In this document: positions 48,301-59,100 of the stretch, in pieces
Layout: every line of letters begins with the position of its first letter
Position numbering within the stretch: position 1 is the stretch's first letter
NCBI GenBank assembly: GCA_963210315.1
Contig: OY723254.1
Coordinates: 2,076,379-2,140,378, forward strand
Source: Rhynchopus euleeides
Lineage: Eukaryota; Euglenozoa; Diplonemea; Diplonemida; Diplonemidae
DNA length: 64,000 bases
Reading direction: 5' to 3'
Program-made: the position numbers and the translations under genes
Notes under the pieces: model-generated
Database searches by the model: none
Told to the model about the DNA's origin: nothing
Seen by the model: the letters and a program-made list of their open reading frames with translations, nothing else

Positions 48301-49657
48301 CGTTTCTGTGGTGTTTTCACACCAAAAAAAATTTTTTTTCGGCCAAAAAAAATTTTCCATGCCCCCTGAGGCCCCCCAGCTCATATTCTGGGTGATTATT
48401 CCTGCATTCCTGTCACAGCGGACACATTATTGGTGGAAAATAGGTGGCACTGACGTTGTGGTGAGGGTTGCATCAATCGCACCGGCATCAGTTGGCACAC
48501 CCCCTCCGTTGTTCTCAGGAATAATGCAGTTTGACATCAGCATATTTCTGGAGTGTCGAATCTTCATCTTGCATCACTCGATGTGCACCCTTTTGAGCTG
48601 AATCCATGATACAAAGTCGCAGGTTGAAGGCCGGATCACCATGATGGGGATGGCAATGGACCCAGCGAACTCCACCAGCTCCTTCGACAGTCCTGGAAGC
48701 ACCTTCTGGAAAAGTTGCACAGTTCCAGTTGCCACCTGGAGCCTACCTTTGGCCTGCCCCTCTTTGAGAGGAGCATATCTGTATTCCCTTTACTCTCCTA
48801 TGGACGCCCGACTTCTCTGATCGAGAGAAGCCTACAAAAGGCGTAACCATCCTCGTCATCTATTCTTTGCCTCCAACTTTCACTTTTGCAGAACGGATCC
48901 CGATGAACTCCAAACAGGAAGTGCAGCCAGCTTCATCACGGCTGTGTTCAACAAGGCAGCCAGGTGATGTTGTTGCTGTCAGAACGATGGTTGCAGCACT
49001 CGGCTGCGCCCCACCTGGGGTTGCTCTGGCTGTTGCCAAGCTAGTGTTTGGGACAATTATTGATCACCTAGCCATTCTCTCGGCACCCTAATGATCGTGG
49101 GTAGGCAGCAGGAACCTGCACTCTGGGGGGACATCATCGATGAGTTTCTTTGAAGAAACCGGCGGCTACCGCTGGAGTTAAGGTCCGAAGGGGTCAGTAC
49201 CACGGGCGCCACACCGCTCGTGTTGGGGCATCGGGTTTCGGTGAAGGCGGGGGCGCTGAGAAAGCGACATGTACGTAACAAGCAATGATCAACCATACAC
49301 CAGCAAGTCAAACAGGCACCACCGTTGGATCGTTCGTGCACCCGAGTCTGTACTGTACCATCCTGAATCTTTTCTGGGTGATTGTCAACGATGAGGGCAT
49401 GAGCTTGCGTCAGGGTGAGCAGAGGAACGGGTTGAGGCCAGGGTGAATGGAGAGTGAAAAGTAGCCCACTTCACCAGGAGGCGAATTTTCGCAGAAAGCC
49501 CTGCCACACAGCTGTGTTTGCCTGATCATGCTCAAAAGGCCTGCAATAGGCTATTTCACACAGGGAATTTGTTCACCCATTTGGGACCCCCAGGGAGCCT
49601 CAAAATTGGATTTTTTTGCCGAAGATGGCCTCAGATGGCCCAAAACGACCAATTTTG
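48301..49657. other. Interior of the nested element, no supported gene
   Basis: Mixed sequence with only short ORFs (to 97 codons), none with motif or splice support. A short mirror-like stretch GGAAATCCGGGTGTCCGGAT lies upstream. It is probably decayed element sequence. The segment abuts the 7-bp duplication AATTTTG of the first hAT-like insertion. Confidence 0.4.
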
Positions 49658-50577
49658 CAGGGGATAAGATAGGTCTGGTTTTCCGGTTTTCAAAACCAGG
49701 GTTTCCCGGTTTCCGGTTTTCTGGAAAAAAAAAAAAGGGCCGATCGGATTTTCGCCGGTTTTTGGGGAACCTTTGTGACAGTCAACCAGTGGGACCATTA
49801 GCCAAAAAAATATGGAAAGTGACCCCATCGTGATCCGCACGGAGCTCAAACAGTCAAAAGAAAGCAGAGAAGCGGAGAAAAGGAGCCCAGCGGGACCCGG
49901 TGGGTGGTGATGTCCTCGTCATGCAGGTCTTCTAGCTTGATCATTCCGACCGCACCGTACTCCTTCTGGGCGGCTTGCCGAGCGCATGCACTCAATCTCG
50001 TTGCGGTGCACACTGCCAAGGACCACCCTGTCATCCACGCAAGCTACGACCTTGTCTCGAGCACGTTTGCCTTGCTGGGGATGGCACATGCAAACTCCGA
50101 TGTTTTCGGGAGTGCATGTCCGCTTTGGAGAGGATCGACGGATTCGGGTTCTGGCGGGACCGCGATTTGTGCAGTGTTGGAGACACCCGCTGGTGTTCGC
50201 ATGAGCGCACGTTGTGCGCATCGTCTGACTGACTGCCTCAAGGGGGTGGTCATGCAACAAGCTCGACCATGAAGGTAGTTGCCCTTCGTGAGGCGTACCA
50301 GCAGAGCAGCACCCTCAGGGGGGTTTGTCCTGATGCGGGAGGTGATGCGAAGCCGCGCTCCGTCAGTACGTGGACGCATTGAAAGCTCAGTTCCGTCCCT
50401 TCGGGGAGCTGCGTGGAGCAACACGCCACTGCTGTTCGGCAGAGCCTGGTCCAGCCGTGTTGGGTGTGATTCTGAGAGGGTTTGCGCGGGTCGCGCGCGC
50501 CGAAGGCGCGCGCGAAAAATTTCAAAACTAGAAAAACCGGAAAACGGCGCCAGAAAAAAAGTCTATCTTATACCCTG
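49658..50577 (+). mobile_element. hAT-like DNA element, copy 1 (920 bp)
   Basis: Ends are CAGGGGATAAGATAGG and (reversed) CAGGGTATAAGATAGAC. They are flanked by an exact 7-bp duplication, AATTTTG (49651-49657; 50578-50584). The + strand carries a transposase-like fragment (WAACRAHALNLVAVHTAKDH, then PVIHASYDLVSSTFALLG), the region that in hAT proteins follows the second catalytic Asp. The ORF is broken and no full transposase is present, so it is non-autonomous. A palindrome (CGCGCGCGCCGAAGGCGCGC, near 50492) lies towards the right end. It is nearly identical to copy 2, in the opposite direction. Confidence 0.8.
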
Positions 50578-50756
50578 AATTTTGGGTTCCAGAAAAAAAA
50601 ATCGAAAAGTCTCCCCCTATATTTTGCAGGGTTTTTTGCCGTTTTAAACCCCGTTTTAAACCCCATTTTAAATAATTTAAAACGGCGTTTTAAACTTTAA
50701 AACGTTTAAATTAATAAAATGTTTAAAACTCGGTTTCTAACAACACTGCCCCCCCC

Positions 50757-50900
50757 CCCCCCCGGACATTTCCCGAATTTCCCGCCCGGACATGTCCGCC
50801 CGGACATCCGGACATCCAGAAATGTCCGGGCGGACATGTCCGGACCCGGAAATTCGGGAAATCCAATTTTGACCCCCCCCCCCCCCCCCCGGACATGTCC
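50757..50900. repeat. Palindromic GTCCGG repeat between C-runs
   Basis: Inverted pairs of CCGGACAT/ATGTCCGG and CCCGAATTTCCCG/CGGAAATTCGGG form a nested palindrome, with C-runs at 50750-50762 and 50874-50890. The same motifs, less complete, lie at 48040-48135 and 53045-53070. It is probably a small inverted-repeat element. Confidence 0.65.
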
Positions 50901-51110
50901 GGCCAGGACCTCAATAGTTTGATTTTTGGTCCAGAAAATGGGGGCCCTCGCTACCAGTCACTGCTCGTCACAGCTCGTCAGCCAGTGAGGGGAAGTGGGC
51001 CGTGGCTCACTTTTTCTCACTCAGTCACACTTGGTAGCGAAGGCCCCCAATAGTTTGAAAATTTTTGAAATCTGGGTGCCCAAATTTTTTGCTCCTAAGA
51101 CCGGCGATTT

Positions 51111-51500
51111 GTAGGGGGACCCTTTCGAATTTTTTTTTGGAGAAGGGTAAATTGAACGTTTTTGGCCAAATGAAGCCACTGCGACCATTCCCGGGCCTCG
51201 GAAATCAGATTTTTGCCCCTCAAATGCGGTGCCGGTCCGGACAAAAAACCGAAAAAATCGTGAAAAATGGCCCATTTTCCCCAGCCAAAAATGGGCCAAA
51301 AATGCCCCCGGACACCCCCAGAGACATGTCCTAATCCGGGGTGCCAGTAGGGGGGACCTTTCGAATTTTTTTTCGAGGAGAGGTCAATTGAACGTTTTTG
51401 AACATCTGAGGCCACTGCGACCATTCCCAGGCCTCGGAAATGAGATTTTTGGCCCTCAAATGGGGTACCGGTCCCCACGAAATTCCGAAAAAATCATGAA
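51111..51500 (+). repeat. Diverged tandem duplication, about 236-bp period
   Basis: Blocks 51111-51262 and 51347-51500 align over about 150 bp (GGGGGACC-TTTCGAATTTTTTTT through CCACTGCGACCATTCCC to GTACCGGTCC), with perhaps 80% identity. A third partial start (GGGGGACCTTTTCGAATTTT) lies at 52043, just before hAT-like copy 2. Confidence 0.65.
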
Positions 51501-51633
51501 AATCGAAAGGTCCCACGCACCAAATTCTGCCCAAAAATCGTCAAAAATGGACATGTCATATGCAGCAATGGGGCACCAATCACTCCCCAAATTTTTCTCA
51601 ATGATTCCACGGCAAGCCAGATTTTCTGATCAA

Positions 51634-51882
51634 TTAGTTTGTTTGAGCATGTTCCTGGCCCTTGTTTGGAAAGTAGATGACCCCTGGCTGGAGAGGACGG
51701 TTGTGCTTGACCGGACGGAGAGAGAACCTTCTCCATAACCACCTCCACTCCACAATGCCACAAGTGGCAGGAAGGCCGGGTGTTACAGGCCTCAACCAGG
51801 GTTCCAAGGCTCTCCACTTCCTGGCTGCGTCAGGGATCACCGGGTACAGCGAGCAGGATTCCCTGTCCTGACACCCCAGCAT
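51634..51882 (-). pseudogene. Possible hAT dimerisation-domain remnant
   Basis: The minus strand reads ESCSLYPVIPDAARKWRALE and later RPVKHNRPLQPGVIYFPNKG. The first resembles LYPVI..AARKWL of hAT C-termini and the second the closing R..L.P..V..L.FL.N. Some of the intervening sequence does not fit. It lies between the two hAT-like copies, so it could be a remnant of the autonomous parent. Confidence 0.3.
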
Positions 51883-52081
51883 GTGCCACCGGAAGAACCC
51901 GAAACAGCAGCCCCCCCCTCATGGGGGTTGCAAGAGGCACGGAAATCGTTCAAATCGGACCAAGTCCGAAAATTCGGCACTTTCTTGGGTACAAATTGCG
52001 GTCCGAAATTTTCCGATTTTTTGAAAAAAGGCTAATTCTGTAAGGGGGACCTTTTCGAATTTTTTTTTTCGGGCACTTTTT

Positions 52082-53030
52082 CAGGGTATAAGATAGACTT
52101 TTTTTCTGGCGCCGTTTTCCGGTTTTTCTGGTTTTGAAATTTTTCGCGCGCGCCTTCGGCGCGCGCGACCCGCGCAAACCCTCTCAGAATCACACCCAAC
52201 ACGGCTGGACCAGGCTCTGCCGAACAGCAGTGGCGTGTTGCTCCACGCAGCTCCCCGAAGGGACGGAACTGAGCTTTCAATGCGTCCACGTACTGACGGA
52301 GCGCGGCTTCGCATCACCTCCCGCATCAGGACAAACCCCCCTGAGGGTGCTGCTCTGCTGGTACGCCTCACGAAGGGCAACTACCTTCATGGTCGAGCTT
52401 GTTGCATGACCACCCCCTTGAGGCAGTCAGTCAGACGATGCGCACAACGTGCGCTCATGCGAACACCAGCGGGTGTCTCCAACACTGCACAAATCGCGGT
52501 CCCGCCAGAACCCGAATCCGTCGATCCTCTCCAAAGCGGACATGCACTCCCGAAAACATCGGAGTTTGCATGTGTCATCCCCAGCAAGGCAAACGTGCTC
52601 GAGACAAGGTCGTAGCTTGCGTGGATGACAGGGTGGTCCTTGGCAGTGTGCACCGCAACGAGATTGAGTGCATGCGCTCGGCAAGCCGCCCAGAAGGAGT
52701 ACGGTGCGGTCGGAATGATCAAGCTACCGGAGTATCTCGAAACTTCAAACAGAGAAGACCTGCATGACGAGGACATCACCACCCACCGGGTCCCGCTGGG
52801 CTCCTTTTCTCCGCTTCTCTGCTTTCTTTTGACTGTTTGAGCTCCGTGCGGATCACGATGGGGTCACTTTCCATATTTTTTTGGCTAATGGTCCCACTGG
52901 TTGACTGTCACAAAGGTTCCCCAAAAACCGGCGAAAATTCGATCGGCCTTTTTTTTTTTTTTTCCAGAAAACCGGAAACCGGGAAACCCTGGTTTTGAAA
53001 ACCGGAAAACCAGACCTATCTTATCCCCTG
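52082..53030 (-). mobile_element. hAT-like DNA element, copy 2 (949 bp)
   Basis: Same termini as copy 1 in reverse, flanked by an exact 7-bp duplication, ACTTTTT (52075-52081; 53031-53037). The main difference from copy 1 is about 27 extra bases (52723-52752, containing CCGGAGTATCTCGAAACTTC), a multiple of three that keeps the transposase-like frame. Few other changes separate the copies, so they moved recently or were corrected by gene conversion. Confidence 0.82.
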
Positions 53031-53208
53031 ACTTTTTCCACAAGGAAATGTCCGCCCTGTCCGCTACTGTCCACTACCGATTTCAAGGATCCTCCGTATA
53101 TCAAGTAAAAATACAAGTATAATAGTTGACATGCAAGTATTATACTTGTATTTTTACTTGATATACATGTATTTTACATGTATATTTTAGGCATATACAT
53201 GTATTATA

Positions 53209-54018
53209 CCGTAAACGGAAAAAGGGTGGACCGTAAAAATGTTCCAAGTTCCCAAAAAAAGGCCAAACGTTCCATCTTTTTTACGGTCCACCATTTATTG
53301 GGACTGAATATGGAAAAGACAATGCGTTTTTCGCCCGCGGGCTGGTGGGTTGCGGGGCGCGGACTGCGGCCTCCACGCCGCAGACACCCACACGTAGGCC
53401 TCCCGACCTCCCAGCTTTGGACCCTCCCTCCACCACCGCAACCAACACCAGCAAGAGAAGTAAGTCCTCCCTGCGTGTGGAAAAGGCACGATCACCACCA
53501 CTCACCTCGAGACTCACCCACCACCACACCTCGAGAAGTGTAGTACCATGCAAGGAGCATTCCGGTAGAAGTAAAAGTAGAACCTGCTGCACGAGCCCAC
53601 AAAAGCAGCCACAGTACGGCAGGGCGCGCAGACAGAAGCTGAGACCACCGGGCTCCCTCCAGATGTGAATTCGTGAATCAGTGCCCGGAAAATTCAGGGA
53701 AATCGTACTCCTTTAGTGTAGTACACCCTGCAGTAACTGTGAGAGAACAGTTCCCGGACGATGGTGAGCGCACACTCTGTGCTGAGGCCCTGTGGTGTTA
53801 ATCCTGCAGCTTCAGTCGTACGATTTCCTTGGTTCCTTCGCGACTTCGTCGCGAAGGAACTCGTAAAAAAAACCGCCAAGTCCACGATCCCAACCGTAAA
53901 ATAGGTGGACCGTAAAAATGTTCCAAGTTCCGGAAAAATCCCATTTGTTCCATCTTTTTTACGGTCCACCTATAGTACGGTTCACCTTTATTACGGTCCA
54001 CAATATTTCCGTTTACGG
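53209..54018. mobile_element. 810-bp TIR element (CCGTAAACGG ends), TA target
   Basis: Ends are CCGTAAACGGAAA and complement. Both ends have GGTGGACCGTAAAAATGTTC and TTTTTTACGGTCCACC in inverted pairs. TA is duplicated on each side: removing the element restores the sequence seen uninterrupted in the left arm near 43650. The interior (53320-53660) is GC-rich and could include captured host sequence: an open stretch ends in a GTAAG-type donor (AGAGAAGTAAG, 53455-53465). A minus-strand match to the TTCGCGACTTCGTCGCGAAG palindrome lies at 53838-53860. Confidence 0.8.
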
Positions 54019-54112
54019 TACATGTATAATAGTTGACATGCAAGTATTATACATGTATAATACATGTATATACTTGTAGTTATACATGTAAAATTTACAA
54101 GATCCCACCGTG

Positions 54113-54308
54113 AGGGGGCCGGAACCAAACCACTACAATTTTTTGAACATGGTCACGGATTGGCTCAGAAGTGGCCAAATACCCCCAAAAACCACCCAGA
54201 CCGTCCCCAAATACTCCCAGGGGCCGGGGTTTCAAGTTCACAGCCATTTTGTGCGTGTTCCTCGCCTATGTGAAAAATACCGTAATGTTCACCCCTTAAG
54301 ATTTTGCC
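54113..54308 (+). mobile_element. Displaced right end of copy A
   Basis: GGCCGGAACCAAACCA through CCTATGTGAAAAAT aligns at about 90% with 55637-55805, the right end of the intact copy. It ends in GCC, TA and a C-run. It is the other half of the element split by the 10.8-kb insertion. Confidence 0.75.
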
Positions 54309-54683
54309 TACCCCCCCCCCCCCCCTGGAGGCCAATTTCGGCCAGGGGGGGGGCTTAAACACGGGGGTGGGTTTCTTTCATCCGACGATTGTTCTGACCG
54401 GACGCAGATCTTCGAAGAACAATATAGCAGCCCCCCCCCCCCCTAGGCATACTTGTCCCCCCTTTATGGGGAAGCCATTTCCCCCCCGATTCAGCCCCTA
54501 AAAGGTCCCGCATATCGCGACGGGTGGAATATGGGGGGATTATGACGGGGATATGGGGGAAATACGATGAAATATGGTAGATTTATGGGGGAATACGCGG
54601 GATTTCCTGCTATTTTTGGCTGGAGAAAATATGCGGGATTTTAGTCCTTTAGACCCCCCCTACCCCCCCCCCCCCCCCCCCTA
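54309..54683. repeat. C-run-bounded repeat fragments between the two copies
   Basis: C-runs at 54311-54325, 54431-54444 and 54663-54681 separate short pieces. One (54345-54362, complement GTGTTTAAGCCCCCC) resembles 39180-39195. Another ends TTTAGACCCCCCC-TA, like the G-run termini of other elements. 54515-54640 is rich in ATATGGGGGA. No gene. Confidence 0.5.
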
Positions 54684-55830
54684 GGGGCCGTCTTAAGGTA
54701 CCGAAATCCGTCAAAATTACGACATTTTTCGACATAGGCAATTTTCCACCCTAAACCCTCCAAAAATGCTGAAAAAGTGGCCAGACCACCCCAAAAACCG
54801 CCCCTGGGTGTGGGACACCCACTTTGGTGCCCCAGAACGCGGCTGAAACGCTGTGTTGAAAAAAGTGTCATGGTTTGGTACCAAACCCCTCCCCGGCTGA
54901 GTCTCCCAAGCACCCTGTCACCTGCGTCATCAAAACCCCCCGTCATGTACCACGTTCTGCCGCCTCTGATGAGGCATCTGAGCACTATCGGGCCAAAAAA
55001 ATGGCATTTCAGCGAGTGTTCTGTCAGGTTTCTGCCGATATTCTCAACAAAGACCGGGTGTGTCTGCGAATGCAAGGGCGTCGCTCGGGAGGCGTTATTA
55101 TGTGCCCTCCCCGAGGTGTCGGATGCATCCGGGATTTCATCAGGGGAAACGGCAACAGCGAAGTGGGTGTGGTGTATCAACTGTGTCACCCCGGCTCTAC
55201 GGCACTGCAGTGGCACTTCTCAGTGGCGATGATCCCCGTCCTCTGCACCATCACCCCCACTGACGCGCTCTTCATTGCAGCACTGAAAGAGCTAAAAGAG
55301 ATGCCGGACGACGGCCAGAACGCTGGGGAACTCAGCTGCAGATGGAAAGGAGAGGCCGGAGACGGTGCGCGAGTGGAGTTTGGGGCTGGTGTCTTTGGAA
55401 AATATGCCGGTGTGGGTTACAAAGCCTTATTCGGTGTACAAACCGCCAGGCGCAGTGGTCGGTGTCCGCTGCAGCAAGTGTTCTCAGGAAATGCTGGCGA
55501 GAAGACGCTCCTTCCCGGGCTTGTCACACTCATTTGCTCCCAAATTGAACCGGAGGCATCAGTGCCCACCCAAGACAAGAAAAGGCGGAATGTTGCGGGC
55601 AAGTAGGGCGGACAGGCTCTGAAGGGTGGTTTGGATGGGGGGGTCGGAACCAAACCATGACATTTTTTTGAGCATGGTCACGGATTGGCTCAGAAGTGGC
55701 CAAATACCCCCAGAAACCACCCAGACCGCCCCCAAATACTCCCAGGGGCCGGGGTTTCAAGTTTACAGCCATTTTGTGCGTGTTCCTCGCCTATGTGAAA
55801 AATCCCGTAATTTTCCCCCCCGGTTTTCCC
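54684..55830 (+). mobile_element. TA-flanked element with G-run ends, intact copy B (1.15 kb)
   Basis: Begins GGGGCCGTCTTAAGGTACC and ends GGTTTTCCC, with TA and long C-runs on both sides (54663-54681; 55833-55854). Subterminal sequences ATTACGACATTTTTCGACAT and CCTATGTGAAAAAT are imperfectly inverted. It has a + strand ORF (54875-55606) and an alternative frame with a zinc-binding look (VVGVRCSKCSQEML then FAPKLNRRHQCPP) that is shared with copy A. No known transposase motif, so it may be a non-autonomous member. Confidence 0.65.
55365..55622 (+). CDS. Element ORF with a possible zinc finger
   Basis: Reading KPYSVYKPPGAVVGVRCSKC, then LARRRSFPGLSHSFAPKLNR and RKGGMLRASRADRL. The spacing C-x2-C ... 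H ... H-x-C could bind zinc. The same frame stays open with conserved residues in copy A (43200-43330), whereas the overlapping 243-codon ORF at 54875-55606 is conserved over its first 60 codons. Which of these is translated, if any, is unsettled. Confidence 0.3.
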   Translation: MREWSLGLVSLENMPVWVTKPYSVYKPPGAVVGVRCSKCSQEMLARRRSFPGLSHSFAPKLNRRHQCPPKTRKGGMLRASRADRL

Positions 55831-56152
55831 TACCCCCCCCCCCCCCCCCCCCCCGCCCCAGCACCCCCTCCAACAGCCCCAACCATCTTTGCGAGCTGTG
55901 CCACGATGCACCGATTCTATGCTTTTATGCGGGTAGCGGGGGGGGGGGGGGTGCCTGCACCCACTCCATGACGACCAGCCTTTGCTGCTGCCCCCGCTTT
56001 TCACAACAAGCAACTCCTGTGACATTAGTGCTTTTCAAAATTGGCAAAGTGACACAGCTTGACACAGAGTGAAGGCCCCCTCCGCATGTCTATTCATTGG
56101 TTCATTTTCATCCACCCTCCTCACCACAGGGGCAGCACGGGACCGCATCACC
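55831..56152. other. Spacer before the JmjC-like gene
   Basis: A C-run of about 22 (55833-55854) and a G-run (55939-55950), then balanced sequence. The acceptor CTCACCACAG ends at 56129, 23 bases before the start codon of the next gene. Confidence 0.5.
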
Positions 56153-59100
56153 ATGCGGCGTGCCGTACGCCTGCAGGCTGCCCTGCGGTGCGCAGCCGAG
56201 CCCACCCAGACACGGCACTGCACCGCCCCCTCGGACCACAATGCCGGGGAGGAGGAGCTGGCAACAGGCGTGCCCGAGGCAGAGTATTGGAAGACTGCCG
56301 CACACTACTACCAGGAGCGCCTGCTGGCGCAGCAGCAGTTCACAGGGCAGTGCGCCCGCATGTCGAAGGGCTTCGAAGACGCCTCGCGCGGGTGGGAGTT
56401 CTGGGAGATAGACCATTACACGACGCCGCCTGCCTACGACATGTTCTTCGAAAACAACTCCAAGGGGCAGCGCGCGTGCGTCATCGATGGGCTGCAGCCG
56501 TGCCCTGCGGAGTGGGCCGAGCACTCCCACTGGGAGAAGGAGGCGGGCGACGTGGAGGTGCCGCTGTCTGTGTTTAACCCTGCTGCCCAGCGGGGTCTGC
56601 AGGCCATGGAGTCAGCCCCGCTGCGGAAGTACCTCCAGCAGGGTGCACGCAGGGTGCAGTACCCCGAGGGCAGCCTGGACGACTGGGCGATGCCCACCGC
56701 TGCGTCTCCTGGGCCCCTGCGCAGCATCGAGTTCGACCTCCCGTCTGCTGCGCCGTGGATGCTGGACCGGTTCACGGTGCCCCGTCACTTCGCACAGGAC
56801 CTGCTGCAGTTCGCGCATCAGAACACAGAGCTGCGCCGCACGCAGGTGCAGCACAGGGATGAGCTGGAGGCTGCGTCGCCTCGCGCAGCCCTCCCTGCCC
56901 TCTATCTTGATGACGAGTTGCATATCGTATGTGGCGGGGGGTGGATGGTTCCCGTGCAATCTATGTCAGGTCATGTGTGCGATCCTGCCATTTTTTTACC
57001 ACAACAGGGAACATACTTGTGGAACGGTCTTGACGACGGGATGTGGTTTTTCGGGCAGGAAAAAACGCCGTGAAAAAAAAGGGGGAAAAAATCACGCCGT
57101 GAAAATGTATGAAAACTTTTTAGGTGGGGCGCAACGCCGTGAAATATAGGAAACAATTACCGTTGGGTTTCCTGGCTTGTTGGAGCACTCATCAAAGCAG
57201 CATACGTCCTTATCTTGTCCGTCGGGGGGTTGCACTCACCACACGGAACCACCCTGTTGCGTCACACCTGGAACCATTCACACCTGCAACCACTCTTATG
57301 CATTTTAGGGCACACTGTGCAGTCGTTGTATCCCAGATGCTGGCGCCTCCAGATAGGAGGCCAACGACACAGAGTCGCCGTGACCCATGGCTGCCTGAAT
57401 GTGGCTCCACTCCTTCAACACAACCTGGCACAAGGGGGGTATGATCGGGTGAAGTTGCGGGACTCTGTGGAAGCGCAGATATTGACCCATTGGAGGTACT
57501 CCAAGAGCACTTCGCTGTGTCCAATGTTTATAGAAGTTCGCAGCATGCCCCTCACTGAGGGCCTGCTGCGAACATGGCAGACCGAAGGGATGCTGTCAGC
57601 AGAAGATGGAAGACACTGGCGTGTTCAGTAGTGACCGTCTGAGGCCAAAACTGGCACTGCTCGCTGACCTGTATCTGTTCCAAGGCTGCTTGGGGCAAGA
57701 TCAGCGGTTCTGTTCATTTTCTTCTACGGGCTCTGAGCACAAAGAACATGAACAACAACAATTCTGATCAACAAACCACGCACTGGGCACCAGGCTGGTT
57801 GCTGTGCTGGCGGAATGGACTGTACATGACTTCTAGGCCTGTGGCATCAGGAAGTCGAGGAGGGTAGCCACCGCACTGTTCGTGGCGCTCGGCGCTGCGG
57901 GGGGTCTCCAACAAGGCGCCTCTTTGCTAGGGGGATTGAGCTGGCTGCCTTAGCAGCCGGCTTCTTGGCAGCCTTCTTTGCTGCGGCCTGTTGCGACATG
58001 TGACGACACCTCCTTGCGTTGTCACATCTCCATTCCCTGGAGTCATGTACCGAATGGGTTCCTCTCTCGCTCGCGCCATCCTCAGGTGCCCCAGGCATAC
58101 CCCCTGATATGCCACAGCCATATAAGCGCAAGGACTTGTTTACTAGACGGGCACACGCCAGATCGGGGGGTCTGGGGGGCAGAGCCAACAACGGGACATG
58201 ACTCGTCTGTTTGCTGCATCGCACCCTGGGCTAGTTGGGTCACCTCAAACATTGAAGGCACCCCCTCAAAAATACACCCCAAAAAAAACTTTTTGAGAGT
58301 TGTGCAACAACGCAGGAAACTGTGCCAGTGCAGATCCTTGCAGAACTTCCCACACGCTTCATGACAGGCGCGTGGGGTGTGATCGACGAGCCACTCACAG
58401 GATTGCCCCAAATGTGACCGGAAATTCAAATGCGTGGCGACTCGGGCCGTTCTGGTGAAGTCTGGGTGGTGATCTCACACCCCACTTTTTGCCTGCCGAA
58501 TTCGCCTTGTGTGCGGGACCTGCTGAACACTGTACGGCCCAGCACACACTGTCAGCCACAGAAACAGCCTGGATCTGGCTGTGGCTGATTCTGTGGCCCA
58601 GTGTGGGCTGTTCCCACGTCCCTTCGGGACGTGACACAGTCTGACACCAGTGACAGACACCCAGATCCGACCGCTCCCACACATCCAGCCAGACTGTCAG
58701 GCTCAACCCACCCACACCCATATCCGGCCCGTGTGCCGTGTATGGGTGGATTCGGGCCATCTGCAGGTTCAACACCTACACACAGCCACAGTTGCTGTCT
58801 CAGCCCACACGCACCCAGATCTGGCGTGTCTGGGTGTGTCCGTGCCAATCTGGGACGTTCCCGCCACCTCTTGGGTGAACCAGCAGAACCTGGTACTGGC
58901 TGGTCTGACCAAGTCCGAGGCAGAACAGTCCTGTCGTGCTGTGCTCGAAAGTGCCGGGCGATGGCAAGAAACCATCATCTGCACCCCGTGTCGGCCTCAA
59001 CTGCACCCTCGAGCAGGAAAAAAAGGCCTCGGGCCTCCGGCCCTCAGACTAATTTTTCATAGCGTTTTTTCCGCCTATTTTTTTCCTTTTTTTCACGGCG

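Larger units (their letters stand above)
43352..54112. mobile_element. 10.8-kb nested TIR element with long palindromic AT-rich arms
   Basis: The outer ends match as inverted repeats for more than 300 bp once later insertions are removed. Both begin CACGGTGGGATCTTGTAAAT and continue through TACATGTATAACTACAAG. The arms (43352-about 43770; about 53095-54112) are arrays of ACATGTATAATAC-type palindromes. AG lies on both sides (43350-43351; 54113-54114), a possible 2-bp duplication. It splits copy A of another element. The left arm is interrupted by a MITE at 43384-43591 and the right arm by an element at 53209-54018; each matches the uninterrupted opposite arm with TA duplicated, which proves both insertions. 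Inside lie the three-gene element and two hAT-like elements. Confidence 0.8.

Noticed and set aside
54663-54683. Telomere-like CCCCTA repeat
   Set aside because: Only single CCCTA junctions at element ends occur, with no tandem array.
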